Source of the DNA: Bacillota bacterium
GTDB taxonomy: Bacteria; Bacillota; Clostridia; Lachnospirales; Lachnospiraceae
Assembly: GCA_023395555.1 (NCBI GenBank)
Contig: JAEWYQ010000003.1
Span: 1 to 64,000, forward strand
Length of the DNA: 64,000 nt
Direction: 5' to 3'
This document shows positions 28,901 through 35,674 of this stretch, in pieces (positions within the stretch are counted from its first letter, which is position 1; each line of letters opens with the position of its first letter). The notes under the pieces are model-generated. The model had not been told where the DNA came from. It was given only the letters and a program-made list of their open reading frames with translations, and ran no database searches. The translations under genes were made by a program, and so were the position numbers.

Positions 28901-29786
28901 AATACAAGGTCTGCCGGGCGGGCAGGATTTCGCACAAGGGGAATTGGGCAATAAGAAGATATATCTGTCCCGGAACAAAGCGGCGAAGCCGGTAGTATTC
29001 ATCCCCGTATTTCCGGGAACTAACTGTGAATACGATTCCCTGAGAGCCTTTGAAGCGGCAGGAGCAGAGGCGAGGACAGTAGTCTTTAAGAACCTGTCGG
29101 AAGACAATATCCGTGCGTCGGTGGATGCCTTTGCAAAGGGAATCCGGGAGGCGCAGATTCTCATGTTTCCCGGCGGTTTCTCTGCCGGAGATGAGCCGGA
29201 TGGTTCCGGGAAATTTATCGCCACAGCCTTCCGCAATGAGAAATTGAAGGAAGCCGTAAGCGATCTGCTGAATGTCCGGGATGGACTGGCTCTCGGTATC
29301 TGCAACGGTTTTCAGGCATTGATTAAGCTGGGGCTGGTGCCTCATGGGGAGATTACGCCGCAGAAGGAGGATTCTCCCACTCTGGCGACAAACCATATCG
29401 GGCGGCATATCTCAAAATCCGTCTATACCAAGGTAGTGTCTAACAAATCCCCCTGGCTGATGAAGGCAGAGCTTGGAGGGGTATACTCCATACCGGCTTC
29501 TCATGGGGAAGGGCGTTTTGTAGCCGGTGAGGAATGGATTAAGAAATTGTTTGAGAACGGCCAGGTGGCTACCCAGTATGTGGACTTGAATGGGAAGCCC
29601 ACCATGGAGGAGGATTATAACCCCAACGGCTCCTATTATGCTATTGAGGGAATCACCAGTCCGGACGGAAGGGTGCTGGGTAAGATGGCGCATTCCGAAC
29701 GTATCGGCTCCTCTGTGGCGGTGAATATTACCGGCAATCAAAATCAGTATATCTTTGAATCCGGTGTGGCATATTTCAGGGGATAA
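25917..29786 (+). CDS. purL: Phosphoribosylformylglycinamidine synthase, single-chain
   Basis: A 1,289-residue enzyme of purine synthesis that converts FGAR, glutamine and ATP to FGAM. All parts are fused: a PurS-like N-terminal region, two AIRS-type synthetase halves (signatures DTYWSDHCRHTTF, FKNETHNHPTEIEPFGGAAT, GGRTGRDGCGGATGSS and SIGGKDSMSG), and a C-terminal class I glutaminase (PVFPGTNCEYDS, nucleophile Cys in LALGICNGFQ, SHGEGRF). This is the large single-chain layout, also common in clostridia. A hydrophilic insert of about 45 residues (roughly 970-1015) sits before the glutaminase domain and looks like a linker. The GAGGGAG ribosome site lies just downstream of the perfect hairpin. 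Confidence 0.97.
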   Translation: MDKVKRIYVEKKTPYAVRAMELRTELHSYLGIESLEAVRVLIRYDMENISEETYQSSLGTVFSEPPLDVLYEESFPFADGDRIFTVEYLPGQFDQRADSAQQCVKLLNEKEEPVIRSAATYVLSGRLSEEEFERIKSYCINPVDSREAEESKPETLVTWFDEPGDVAILEGFTRREEEELKNLYASLNLAMTFQDFKHIQNYFSKDERRDPSMTEIRVLDTYWSDHCRHTTFLTELKEVTIEEGYYTEPIRGAYLSYLGEREKLYAGRDDKYISLMDLALLAMKKLRADGKLEDMEVSDEINACSIIVPVEIDGKTEEWLVFFKNETHNHPTEIEPFGGAATCLGGAIRDPLSGRGYVYQAMRVTGAADPAVPVKDTLKGKLAQRKICTGAASGYSSYGNQIGLATGLVDEIYHPNYVAKRMEIGAVMGAAPRKNVIRENSDPGDVIILMGGRTGRDGCGGATGSSKSHTTESIETCGAEVQKGNPPTERKLQRLFRREEVSRLIKKCNDFGAGGVSVAIGELAPGLEIELDRVPKKYAGLDGTELAISESQERMAIVVDPENVDRMLDFAGEENLEAVVVAKVTETPRLVMNWRGREIVNISRAFLDTNGAHQEARAEVTIPSREGSYFRKAAMDLDGDVRENWLKALSDLNVCSRKGLVEMFDSSIGAGTVTMPYGGKYQLSPIQTMTAKLPVLRGNCDTVSMMSYGFDPYLSSWSPFHGSAYAVLSSVAKIVAAGGDHRGIRFTFQEFFRKLGNDPKRWGEPLAALLGAYDAQLKLGLPSIGGKDSMSGSFNEIDVPPTLVSFAVDIAKGGDVVTTELKEAGNILVQFEIRRDAYDLPDYAQAAGLYDRITKLMRKGKVRAAYAPGFGGIAEALSKMAFGNMLGVRLPKQLTEEELFLPGYGHIIAEVSEETAMALEQEGFAPEEFRRIGTVTQEQEFRYGDVTIHLTEALKAWTDTLETVYPTRVQTGGSGAEQRKRDSEQGLGNEQELKIIQGLPGGQDFAQGELGNKKIYLSRNKAAKPVVFIPVFPGTNCEYDSLRAFEAAGAEARTVVFKNLSEDNIRASVDAFAKGIREAQILMFPGGFSAGDEPDGSGKFIATAFRNEKLKEAVSDLLNVRDGLALGICNGFQALIKLGLVPHGEITPQKEDSPTLATNHIGRHISKSVYTKVVSNKSPWLMKAELGGVYSIPASHGEGRFVAGEEWIKKLFENGQVATQYVDLNGKPTMEEDYNPNGSYYAIEGITSPDGRVLGKMAHSERIGSSVAVNITGNQNQYIFESGVAYFRG

Positions 29787-29798
29787 TTAATGATAGAA

Positions 29799-29848
29799 GA
29801 AAAGAGTGTCAAAGGGAATTGTGAGAAAAACCTTTTGACACTCTTTTT
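29799..29848. terminator. Bidirectional terminator between purL and the sigma-factor operon
   Basis: AAAGAGTGTCAAAGG pairs with CCTTTTGACACTCTTT, with A and T runs on both sides. It serves the convergent transcripts. Confidence 0.85.
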
Positions 29849-29851
29849 GTA

Positions 29852-30154
29852 TTAATGAAGCTGGATGTAATTGTAGGCCTCGTTGATGCAAAAATCTGCA
29901 ATTGCCATTCCCATGGCGAAGAAGGTCAACAGGATAATCAACACTATGGCGGTCTTGTCATAAGTTAATTTGTCCACCGACTTAGCATTGGCAAACAGAA
30001 TCTCTCCGCCCAGAAAGAGAAAGAGGATGGGCCAGAGCCGGAAGATCAGATCATAGGTTACACCCGGCAGGATGATCCGAAGCAGGAAGAGGATTCCGAA
30101 TATAATCAGCAGGCCGCCCAGAGTAATGGTGCCCACGCGGTGAGTTTTCGTCAT
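29852..30154 (-). CDS. Small membrane protein, LiaF/DUF5668-like
   Basis: A 100-residue protein with three hydrophobic helices (about residues 9-30, 36-54 and 68-88). The pattern GxLLIxFGILFLLRI followed by LWPILFLFLGGEIL matches the membrane part of LiaF-like/DUF5668 proteins, which often accompany envelope-stress regulators. It is the last gene of the sigma/anti-sigma operon and overlaps the preceding gene by four bases. Role: probably a membrane modulator of the stress circuit; inferred. Confidence 0.7.
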   Translation of the reverse strand: MTKTHRVGTITLGGLLIIFGILFLLRIILPGVTYDLIFRLWPILFLFLGGEILFANAKSVDKLTYDKTAIVLIILLTFFAMGMAIADFCINEAYNYIQLH

Positions 30155-30840
30155 TCTGCATGCCCTCCTTTCTGATTAGTAGATTGATCCTGGTCCGGCT
30201 GGCCTTGGTTGGATGCGGCGTGCTCAAAGGGGCCATTCTCAAAGGGGCTGCGGTTAGACGGGCCATAATCAGATGGAATAGGATCAGCATGGTCATAGTC
30301 AGCCGGCCCATAGTCGGCGGCATCCAGATCCTGTTTCTTGCCGCGAATCAGATATAATCCAAGAGCGATGATGATAAAGGCCACAAGCAGCTGGGGCAGG
30401 GTACGGCCAATCTGGCGCAGATGGGAGTAAAGGAAGGACGGAAGAATGGCATGAAGGAGATCGAGGAAATTATTCCACAAAATGCTCACTCCTATAATGA
30501 TCAGCAGGAGCGCAAGGGTGTAGCGGTACTTTTCCCGGAGTACTCTGACGGTATTCGAGGTAAGATCCGTCAGGAGGATAAACTCATCCTCCAGGGAATA
30601 GAACTCGTCATCCGGCATTGCGCGCAGGTTATGGGTATCAAAAAATGCGTAAAACCAGATGATGGGCATTAAAAACATCAAGGGGCCAAGCTCTAACCAG
30701 GTAGATAAAAAGATGGTCAGGAAGAATAAGGCCATTAAGCTGCTTCCGCGTCTCATAAAGCCCATGTACATCTGCCCGGCGCCCGGCAGCAGGGAAAAAC
30801 AAAAGGTTAAAAAACTACTTTTCTTTCGGGTCATAATCAC
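30151..30840 (-). CDS. TM2-like membrane protein with acidic tail
   Basis: A 229-residue protein. Its start resembles a TM2-type hairpin (LLPGAGQMYMGFMRRG then hydrophobic helices). Further helices lie near 110-125 and 150-165, and the last 60 residues are hydrophilic, rich in Asp, Pro, Asn and Gln, with repeated ADYxxAD-like steps. It overlaps both neighbours, so it is translationally linked in the operon. No enzyme motif is visible. Likely an envelope protein under the adjacent ECF sigma factor. Confidence 0.65.
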   Translation of the reverse strand: MIMTRKKSSFLTFCFSLLPGAGQMYMGFMRRGSSLMALFFLTIFLSTWLELGPLMFLMPIIWFYAFFDTHNLRAMPDDEFYSLEDEFILLTDLTSNTVRVLREKYRYTLALLLIIIGVSILWNNFLDLLHAILPSFLYSHLRQIGRTLPQLLVAFIIIALGLYLIRGKKQDLDAADYGPADYDHADPIPSDYGPSNRSPFENGPFEHAASNQGQPDQDQSTNQKGGHAE

Positions 30841-31414
30841 TTACCTCCACATTAATAATTTGATTGGAAAAGTCCAATATATTCCGGCTGATACGATCCA
30901 TCGTATCCCGTATGGTATTTGTAATAGGAATGCGTTCTTCTTTGGAAGTCTTTCCGGACTCGTGGTTCTCCGGCTGGAGAATTGCGCCGGGAAAATCGGT
31001 GCTGTCATAGGGCTTGCCGTAGGATAGCGTAAGCAGCAGGGCAATGGCGGCGATTGCCGCGGTCCCCACCTTGAGGCTGTAAAGGAACAGCTGCAGCTGT
31101 TTGGAGGCATATCTGGATCTTACGGCAATCTGTACCTCAGGTCTTGAGACGGCTTTCATAATATTTTCTTTCATATCCCGCGGGGCAGGGATGATTTCTT
31201 CCGACATAAAGGCTGCCAGCCGGTCAGAACAGTAATTACAGGAGGATAGATGCATTAGAAATGTTTCCTGCTCTTTGCCGGACAGAGATCCGCTGGAGAA
31301 TGCAGCGAATTCCTCCTGCGAGACATGTCTCATACCGGATCGGTGCGCTGTGTCAGATCTATGTGCTGTTTTGGATACCTGTGTTAAGCCGGTTCTATGT
31401 GGCTTGTTACCCAT
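30815..31414 (-). CDS. Anti-sigma factor with zinc-finger (zf-HC2) domain
   Basis: A 199-residue single-pass membrane protein. The cytoplasmic N-terminus has the zinc anti-sigma motif HLSSCNYC (H-x3-C-x2-C), which in this family binds and holds an ECF sigma factor. One transmembrane helix follows at about 112-132 (VGTAAIAAIALLLTLSYG), then an extracytoplasmic tail of 65 residues. It overlaps the sigma gene by eight bases, the usual coupling for sigma/anti-sigma pairs. The first 27 residues include two TAHRS copies and may be an unneeded extension; a later in-frame ATG (MRHVSQEEF) is possible. Confidence 0.85.
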   Translation of the reverse strand: MGNKPHRTGLTQVSKTAHRSDTAHRSGMRHVSQEEFAAFSSGSLSGKEQETFLMHLSSCNYCSDRLAAFMSEEIIPAPRDMKENIMKAVSRPEVQIAVRSRYASKQLQLFLYSLKVGTAAIAAIALLLTLSYGKPYDSTDFPGAILQPENHESGKTSKEERIPITNTIRDTMDRISRNILDFSNQIINVEVSDYDPKEK

Positions 31415-31952
31415 TGTTCAATGCCCCCTTTCGATATGTTTTTTGCAGCATTGCCCTGGCCCGGTAGATCTGGGTCTGGACGGTCTTCAAATTCTTCCCG
31501 GTGTTGGCGGCTATCTCCGAGGCCGTCAGCTCCCGGTAAAAATAGTCAAATGCTATTTCGCGATATGGTGATTTTAAGCTGTTGCATCGTTGGAATAATT
31601 GCCGTTTGACCTCCAGCTCCAGGACATTTTCCTCGGGAGAGGGATCCTTGGCCTTCTGTATGAGGAAATAGTCATCCTCGGTAGGGATACTGCGATGCTC
31701 CGCGCGTTTTATGAAATCCAGGCATTTGTTGGTTGCAATCCGGCAAAGCCAGGCTTTTTCATATTGCCGGTCAAAGCTGGGCAGGTGCTTGTAGGCGGAA
31801 AGGAAGGTTTCCTGTGCCAGGTCCTCGGCGTCAAAATAATTCTTTACGATCTTATAACAAATAGAAAATATTAAATTTTGATAGGTATCGATCAGATACT
31901 CATAATATTGCTCGGTATTAATTTGCTCCGCCTCCTCTCTCCCTACAACCAT
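31407..31952 (-). CDS. ECF-type RNA polymerase sigma factor
   Basis: A sigma-70 family protein of up to 181 residues with region 2 at about 15-90 (DTYQNLIFSICYKI, YFDAEDLAQETFL, AWLCRIATNKCLDFIKR) and region 4 at about 120-170 (ELTASEIAANTGKNLKTVQTQIYRAR). It directs RNA polymerase to its own promoter set, probably including this operon. The first ATG (31952) lacks a ribosome site. A strong GGGAGAGGAGG sits inside codons 4-8, about eight bases before ATT codon 11 (31922-31920). Initiation may therefore occur at that ATT, giving a 171-residue protein that fits the family better. Confidence 0.9.
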   Translation of the reverse strand: MVVGREEAEQINTEQYYEYLIDTYQNLIFSICYKIVKNYFDAEDLAQETFLSAYKHLPSFDRQYEKAWLCRIATNKCLDFIKRAEHRSIPTEDDYFLIQKAKDPSPEENVLELEVKRQLFQRCNSLKSPYREIAFDYFYRELTASEIAANTGKNLKTVQTQIYRARAMLQKTYRKGALNNG

Positions 31953-32128
31953 AATAACGGGTATGTCTTCAAAACATCTTCAACTATTTTTGTTTTTTCA
32001 GAGCTTTTTTAAAATCAAGTAAATTATAATATTGGTATCATAGTATATTTCATAAGAATGGACAATAGCCCTTGCGGATAAACCAATCAATGGCAGATAA
32101 ATTATTTACAAAGTCATGGAAAGTGTGC

Positions 32129-32182
32129 TTGACATTTGAACTGATGCGTGGTATTGTTTTTATGGAAAGCAAACTTTCCATA
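32129..32182 (+). promoter_or_regulatory. Promoter and operator of the XRE/membrane pair
   Basis: TTGACA at 32129-32134 and TATTGT at 32152-32157 (17-bp spacing) are followed by the perfect dyad TATGGAAAG-CAAA-CTTTCCATA at 32161-32182, on the transcription start. A further half-site CATGGAAAG lies at 32115-32123. The small XRE protein encoded next is the likely binder. Confidence 0.7.
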
Positions 32183-32203
32183 AAGATAAGAAAGGGTGAT
32201 ATT

Positions 32204-32401
32204 TTGAAAAACCGGCTGGAAGAAATACGAAAGCAGAGGGGGATTAAGCAGGAAGAGCTTGCCGCTGCCCTGGAAGTATCCCGGCAGACCATCGGTTCGC
32301 TGGAAAATGGGCGATATAATCCCTCCATTATTTTAGCTATCAAAATTGCCCGATATTTCGGGCTGAGCGTTGAAGAAATCTTTATTTATGAGGAGGAGTG
32401 A
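32204..32401 (+). CDS. Small XRE-family regulator (65 residues)
   Basis: The protein is almost entirely one helix-turn-helix (RLEEIRKQRGIKQEELAAALEV, recognition helix SRQTIGSLENGR), closing with the GLSVEEIFIYEE end typical of YozG/PF01381-type regulators. The chosen start is TTG 32204, nine bases after AAAGGGTG; the longer open frame from 32072 would run through the promoter and operator. It is followed four bases later by a membrane protein gene. Such pairs usually consist of a repressor and a membrane effector. It is probably autoregulated through the dyad at 32161. Confidence 0.85.
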   Translation: MKNRLEEIRKQRGIKQEELAAALEVSRQTIGSLENGRYNPSIILAIKIARYFGLSVEEIFIYEEE

Positions 32402-32405
32402 GGAA

Positions 32406-32843
32406 ATGAAGCAGTATAAAATTGGTGGGCATATTGTTTTTACAGTAATCGGGTTTCTCATTTTTAGTGCGGGATTGATCCTGGTAAAGCTGTTGCCGGA
32501 AGCGGATGGCATACTTAAGACGCTGCCATATATTTGTGTCGGCGTGGGAGCGGGCATTTTTGGAGGCAATCTGGGGGCGGCTATCAGCAACAGGGCGCTA
32601 AGCAAAAATCCGGAAGCCGCAAAGCAGGCAGAAATTGATCAGAAAGACGAGCGCAATCAGGCCATCCGCGATAAAGCAAAAGCAAGGGTTTATGAAATGA
32701 TGATATTCGTGTATGCCGCAATATTACTTGCCTTTGCACTGATGCAGGTTAATATGTATGTTATCCTTACTCTTACCGCAGTCTACCTGTTTTTTATCTT
32801 TGCCAATGTCTATTATCTGGCAAAATATAATAAAGAGATGTGA
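32406..32843 (+). CDS. Four-helix membrane protein paired with XRE regulator
   Basis: A 145-residue protein. The start is ATG 32406 behind GAGGAGTGAGG; the open frame extends upstream only by overlapping the regulator. Helices lie near residues 8-28, 37-58, 98-116 and 118-138, with a charged cytoplasmic loop (AEIDQKDERNQAIRDKAKARVYE) in the middle. The QKDERNxxIRxKA loop is a recurring feature of small XRE-linked membrane proteins in Firmicutes (DUF2178/DUF6442-like). Function is unknown. Confidence 0.7.
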   Translation: MKQYKIGGHIVFTVIGFLIFSAGLILVKLLPEADGILKTLPYICVGVGAGIFGGNLGAAISNRALSKNPEAAKQAEIDQKDERNQAIRDKAKARVYEMMIFVYAAILLAFALMQVNMYVILTLTAVYLFFIFANVYYLAKYNKEM

Positions 32844-32849
32844 AATACG

Positions 32850-32895
32850 GATCAGCCCGTGGCATGTGGTTCTCACTGCCGCGGGCTGATCTTTA
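32850..32895 (+). terminator. Terminator after the XRE/membrane pair
   Basis: GATCAGCCCG pairs with CGGGCTGATC (10 bp), extended inside by GGCA/TGCC, then CTTTAAT. Confidence 0.75.
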
Positions 32896-32952
32896 ATCGT
32901 TCTCTTGCACTCCCTTGAAAGTTGTGCTAAATTCAAAAGAGGAGGCGATAAG

Positions 32953-33402
32953 ATGCTGGAGGTTAGATTCTATGAAGAGGTGGAAGACGAGCTGCTGAAA
33001 TTTGCGGTAATCGCAGCCAGAATGAACGGACAGTGGGTGTTTTGCAAGCACAAGGAGCGAGATACCTACGAGCTTCCGGGGGGACACCGGGAACCGGGAG
33101 AGAATATTCTGGATACAGCACACAGGGAATTGAAGGAAGAGACCGGAGCCCGGGAGTATGAGATCACTCCGGTATCGGTTTACAGCGTGGTCAGGACAAC
33201 AGAGGAGGGAACATCCCAGGAGACCTTCGGACTCCTCTGCTTTGCCAGGATTCATAGCCTGGGTTCCCTGCCGGACTATGAGATGGAGCGTGTGGAGCTG
33301 ATGGCGGAGATGCCGGAGGCGTGCACCTATCCGTTGATACAGCCTAAGCTGTTGGAGAAGGTAAGAAGCTTTCTGGCGGAAAGGGAATCCGGCAAAATAT
33401 GA
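32953..33402 (+). CDS. Nudix hydrolase
   Basis: A 149-residue enzyme that hydrolyses a nucleoside diphosphate linked to another group. The Nudix box is complete: GGHREPGENILDTAHRELKEETGA fits G-x5-E-x7-RE-x2-EE-x-G. The start is ATG 32953 after AGAGGAGG; an upstream frame extension to 32905 overlaps no gene but lacks a ribosome site. The substrate cannot be read from the sequence. It is followed closely by an M42 peptidase gene. Confidence 0.92.
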   Translation: MLEVRFYEEVEDELLKFAVIAARMNGQWVFCKHKERDTYELPGGHREPGENILDTAHRELKEETGAREYEITPVSVYSVVRTTEEGTSQETFGLLCFARIHSLGSLPDYEMERVELMAEMPEACTYPLIQPKLLEKVRSFLAERESGKI

Positions 33403-33425
33403 GGAAAAGGAGAAAAGGATTAACA

Positions 33426-34454
33426 ATGAATACCATGGATTATATCATTCAAACGCTGGAGAGACTGGTCAATATCCCCAGCCCCTCGGGTTACACCCGG
33501 GAAGTAATGGAATTTGTAGAAAAGGAGGCCCGGGGCTTTGGCTATTCCTGTGAATACAACCGGAGGGGAGGTCTGCTGATCTCGGTTCCGGGAAAGCAGG
33601 CTAAGACCCTGGGACTGTCCGCTCATGTGGATACTCTGGGAGCCATGGTCCGCTCCATTGATTCGGAAGGAATACTTCGGTTTACCTTAGTGGGGTCCTA
33701 TACCATGCATAGTGTGGAAGGGTCTTACTGTAAGATCCATACCAGGGACGGAAGAACCTATACCGGTACGATTTTAGCTAAAAGCTCTTCCGTACATAGC
33801 TATGACGATGCCAGAACCCAGGAGCGCACGGACCGGAATATGGTGGTTCGCATCGATGAACCTGTAAAGTCCAAGGAGGAAGTTCTTGCCCTGGGAATTA
33901 ACAGCGGGGATTATATCAGCTTTGACGCCCAGTTCCGGTATACGGAGAGCGGTTTTATCAAATCCAGGCATCTGGACGACAAGGCATCCGTAGCCGTGCT
34001 GCTGGGTCTGCTCCAGGAGCTGAGCCGGGAGGGCGCGGTGCCGGAGAATTCCCTGAAGCTGCTGATCAGCAACTATGAAGAGGTGGGTTATGGTGCCAGC
34101 TGTCTCCCTGGTGAGATCAGTGAATTCCTCGCGGTGGATATGGGAGCCGTAGGCGATGATCTGAACGGGAGCGAATACTGTGTCTCCATTTGTGCAAAGG
34201 ATTCTGCCGGTCCTTATGACTATGAGCTGACCAGCCGTCTGATTTCCCTGGCTAAAGAGCATGAGGTTGACTATGTGGTGGATATCTTCCCTCACTATGC
34301 TTCCGATGCCTCCTGTGCCCTGCGTTCCTCCAATGATATCCGGGGCGCGCTGATTGGACAGGGGGTCAATGCCTCCCATGGAATGGAGCGCACCCACCGG
34401 TCGGGATTGCAGAATACCCTGAAGCTACTGGAGGCGTATATTGGAATTATATAA
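33426..34454 (+). CDS. M42-family metallo-aminopeptidase
   Basis: A 342-residue cytoplasmic peptidase of the FrvX/glutamyl-aminopeptidase group, which forms large tetrahedral particles in characterised members. Metal ligands are recognisable: His and Asp in LSAHVDTLG, Asp in SRHLDDKASV, the Glu pair in NYEEVGYG, Asp in AVDMGA, and His in FPHYASDAS. The start is ATG 33426 (MNTMDYI) after AAGGAGAAAAGG; the longer frame overlaps the Nudix gene. It probably completes peptide breakdown and has no evident role in the sugar pathway that follows. Confidence 0.9.
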   Translation: MNTMDYIIQTLERLVNIPSPSGYTREVMEFVEKEARGFGYSCEYNRRGGLLISVPGKQAKTLGLSAHVDTLGAMVRSIDSEGILRFTLVGSYTMHSVEGSYCKIHTRDGRTYTGTILAKSSSVHSYDDARTQERTDRNMVVRIDEPVKSKEEVLALGINSGDYISFDAQFRYTESGFIKSRHLDDKASVAVLLGLLQELSREGAVPENSLKLLISNYEEVGYGASCLPGEISEFLAVDMGAVGDDLNGSEYCVSICAKDSAGPYDYELTSRLISLAKEHEVDYVVDIFPHYASDASCALRSSNDIRGALIGQGVNASHGMERTHRSGLQNTLKLLEAYIGII

Positions 34455-34520
34455 AGGTACGCCGGGGTATATGCAGCAGGCTTATCAAAAATTTCCAAAA
34501 ACAAAACCCAAACAAATAAA

Positions 34521-34620
34521 TACAAACAAAAACAACAAAAAAGTTGCATTTTCATATTGACTTACCCGTAATTTAATGTTACAATTCAGGTAAATAATAC
34601 AAATACAAACAAAAACAACA
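34521..34620 (+). promoter_or_regulatory. Aldolase promoter with paired 17-bp operator-like sites
   Basis: Promoter TTGACT (34557-34562), 17-bp spacer, TACAAT (34580-34585). Two identical sites TACAAACAAAAACAACA flank it at 34521-34537 and 34604-34620, with starts 83 bp apart. The A-rich CAAA-repeat form resembles sites of DeoR-family sugar-phosphate regulators, and such a regulator is encoded at 44950. The same arrangement recurs at 37160-37259. Confidence 0.8.
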
Positions 34621-34637
34621 TTAACGGGAGGCTATAT

Positions 34638-35444
34638 ATGATTAAATCGGAATATGAAATCAAAAAAGAAATTTGTGAAATTGGAAAGAGAATTTATAAC
34701 AGAGGGATGGTTGCGTCCAATGACGGTAATATCTCTGTTAAGATCGGCGAGAACGAGTTCCTTTGCACACCTACCGGCGTCAGCAAGGGATTTATGACAC
34801 CGGAATACATCTGCAAGGTTGATCGTGACGGCAAGGTAATCCAGGCAAATCCGGGATTCAAGCCCTCTTCCGAGATTAAGATGCACATGAGAGTATATAA
34901 GGAGAGACCTGATGTAGTATCGGTGGTACACGCTCATCCCATGTATGCTACCGGCTTTGCTATTGCAGGCATACCCCTGACCCAGCCCATTATGCCGGAG
35001 GCGGTTATCACCCTTGGCTGTGTTCCCATTGCGGAGTACGGCACCCCCTCCACCGATGAGATCCCGGATGCGGTATCCAAGTACCTTCCTTATTATGATG
35101 CGGTGCTGTTGGAGAATCATGGTGCCTTAACTTACGGCGACTCTCTTCTCAATGCATATCATAAGATGGAGTCCGTTGAGTTCTATGCGCAGCTTCTGTA
35201 CATTGCCAAGCAGCTGGGCGGACCTAAGGAATTATCCGAGGAGCAGGTTCAGAGATTGTATGAGATCCGCAGACAGTTCGGTATGACCGGCAAGCATCCG
35301 GCCAATATCTGCAAGGAAGTGAACCATGGAGCCAACAGCTGTCATGGCTGCAGCGGCAAGGCGAAGGAAGCCGGCAAGGAGAACACCGACGAGCTGGTGT
35401 CTCAGATTGCAAGCAAGGTGATCGAACAGCTTGGATTAAAATAG
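34638..35444 (+). CDS. Class II fuculose/rhamnulose-1-phosphate aldolase with C-terminal encapsulation peptide
   Basis: A 268-residue zinc aldolase that splits L-fuculose-1-phosphate or L-rhamnulose-1-phosphate to DHAP and L-lactaldehyde. Family marks: SNDGNISVK at residue 29, the catalytic Glu in SSEIKMH, zinc ligands in VHAHP, and the third His in LENHGAL. Beyond the usual 215-residue body a Cys/His/Gly linker (CHGCSG) leads to an amphipathic helix DELVSQIASKVIEQLGLK. This matches the peptides that direct enzymes into bacterial microcompartments and is known for aldolases of the C. phytofermentans-type locus. The ribosome site is GGGAGG. The rhamnulokinase downstream favours rhamnose as one substrate; fucose is equally possible. 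Confidence 0.92.
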   Translation: MIKSEYEIKKEICEIGKRIYNRGMVASNDGNISVKIGENEFLCTPTGVSKGFMTPEYICKVDRDGKVIQANPGFKPSSEIKMHMRVYKERPDVVSVVHAHPMYATGFAIAGIPLTQPIMPEAVITLGCVPIAEYGTPSTDEIPDAVSKYLPYYDAVLLENHGALTYGDSLLNAYHKMESVEFYAQLLYIAKQLGGPKELSEEQVQRLYEIRRQFGMTGKHPANICKEVNHGANSCHGCSGKAKEAGKENTDELVSQIASKVIEQLGLK

Positions 35445-35484
35445 TCCCCTTTTCAGCAAGGTGCGGACAAGCTATAACATGAGA

Positions 35485-35608
35485 AGTTTGAAAGAAAACC
35501 ACTTTCAAACTCTTTATTGAAGCAGTATCACAAGCAAAGCTTGTGATATGCACGGGCGTAAAAATGAGAGAAGGGCAGGTCTGTCTTAGGAAGGCAGCTT
35601 ACCCTTCT
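35485..35608 (+). promoter_or_regulatory. Three successive hairpins between aldolase and kinase genes
   Basis: AGTTTGAAAG/CTTTCAAACT (35485-35511, then CTTTATT), TATCACAAGC-AAA-GCTTGTGATA (35526-35548, perfect), and AGAAGGG/CCCTTCT (35569-35608). The first may be a partial terminator; together they could stabilise or uncouple the aldolase message from the kinase message. Confidence 0.6.
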
Positions 35609-35674
35609 ATCCTCGTTTTAAGCAAGAAGCGGCAGTTTATAGTTTATTAAAATTAAGAATCAATGAGGTGCAGC

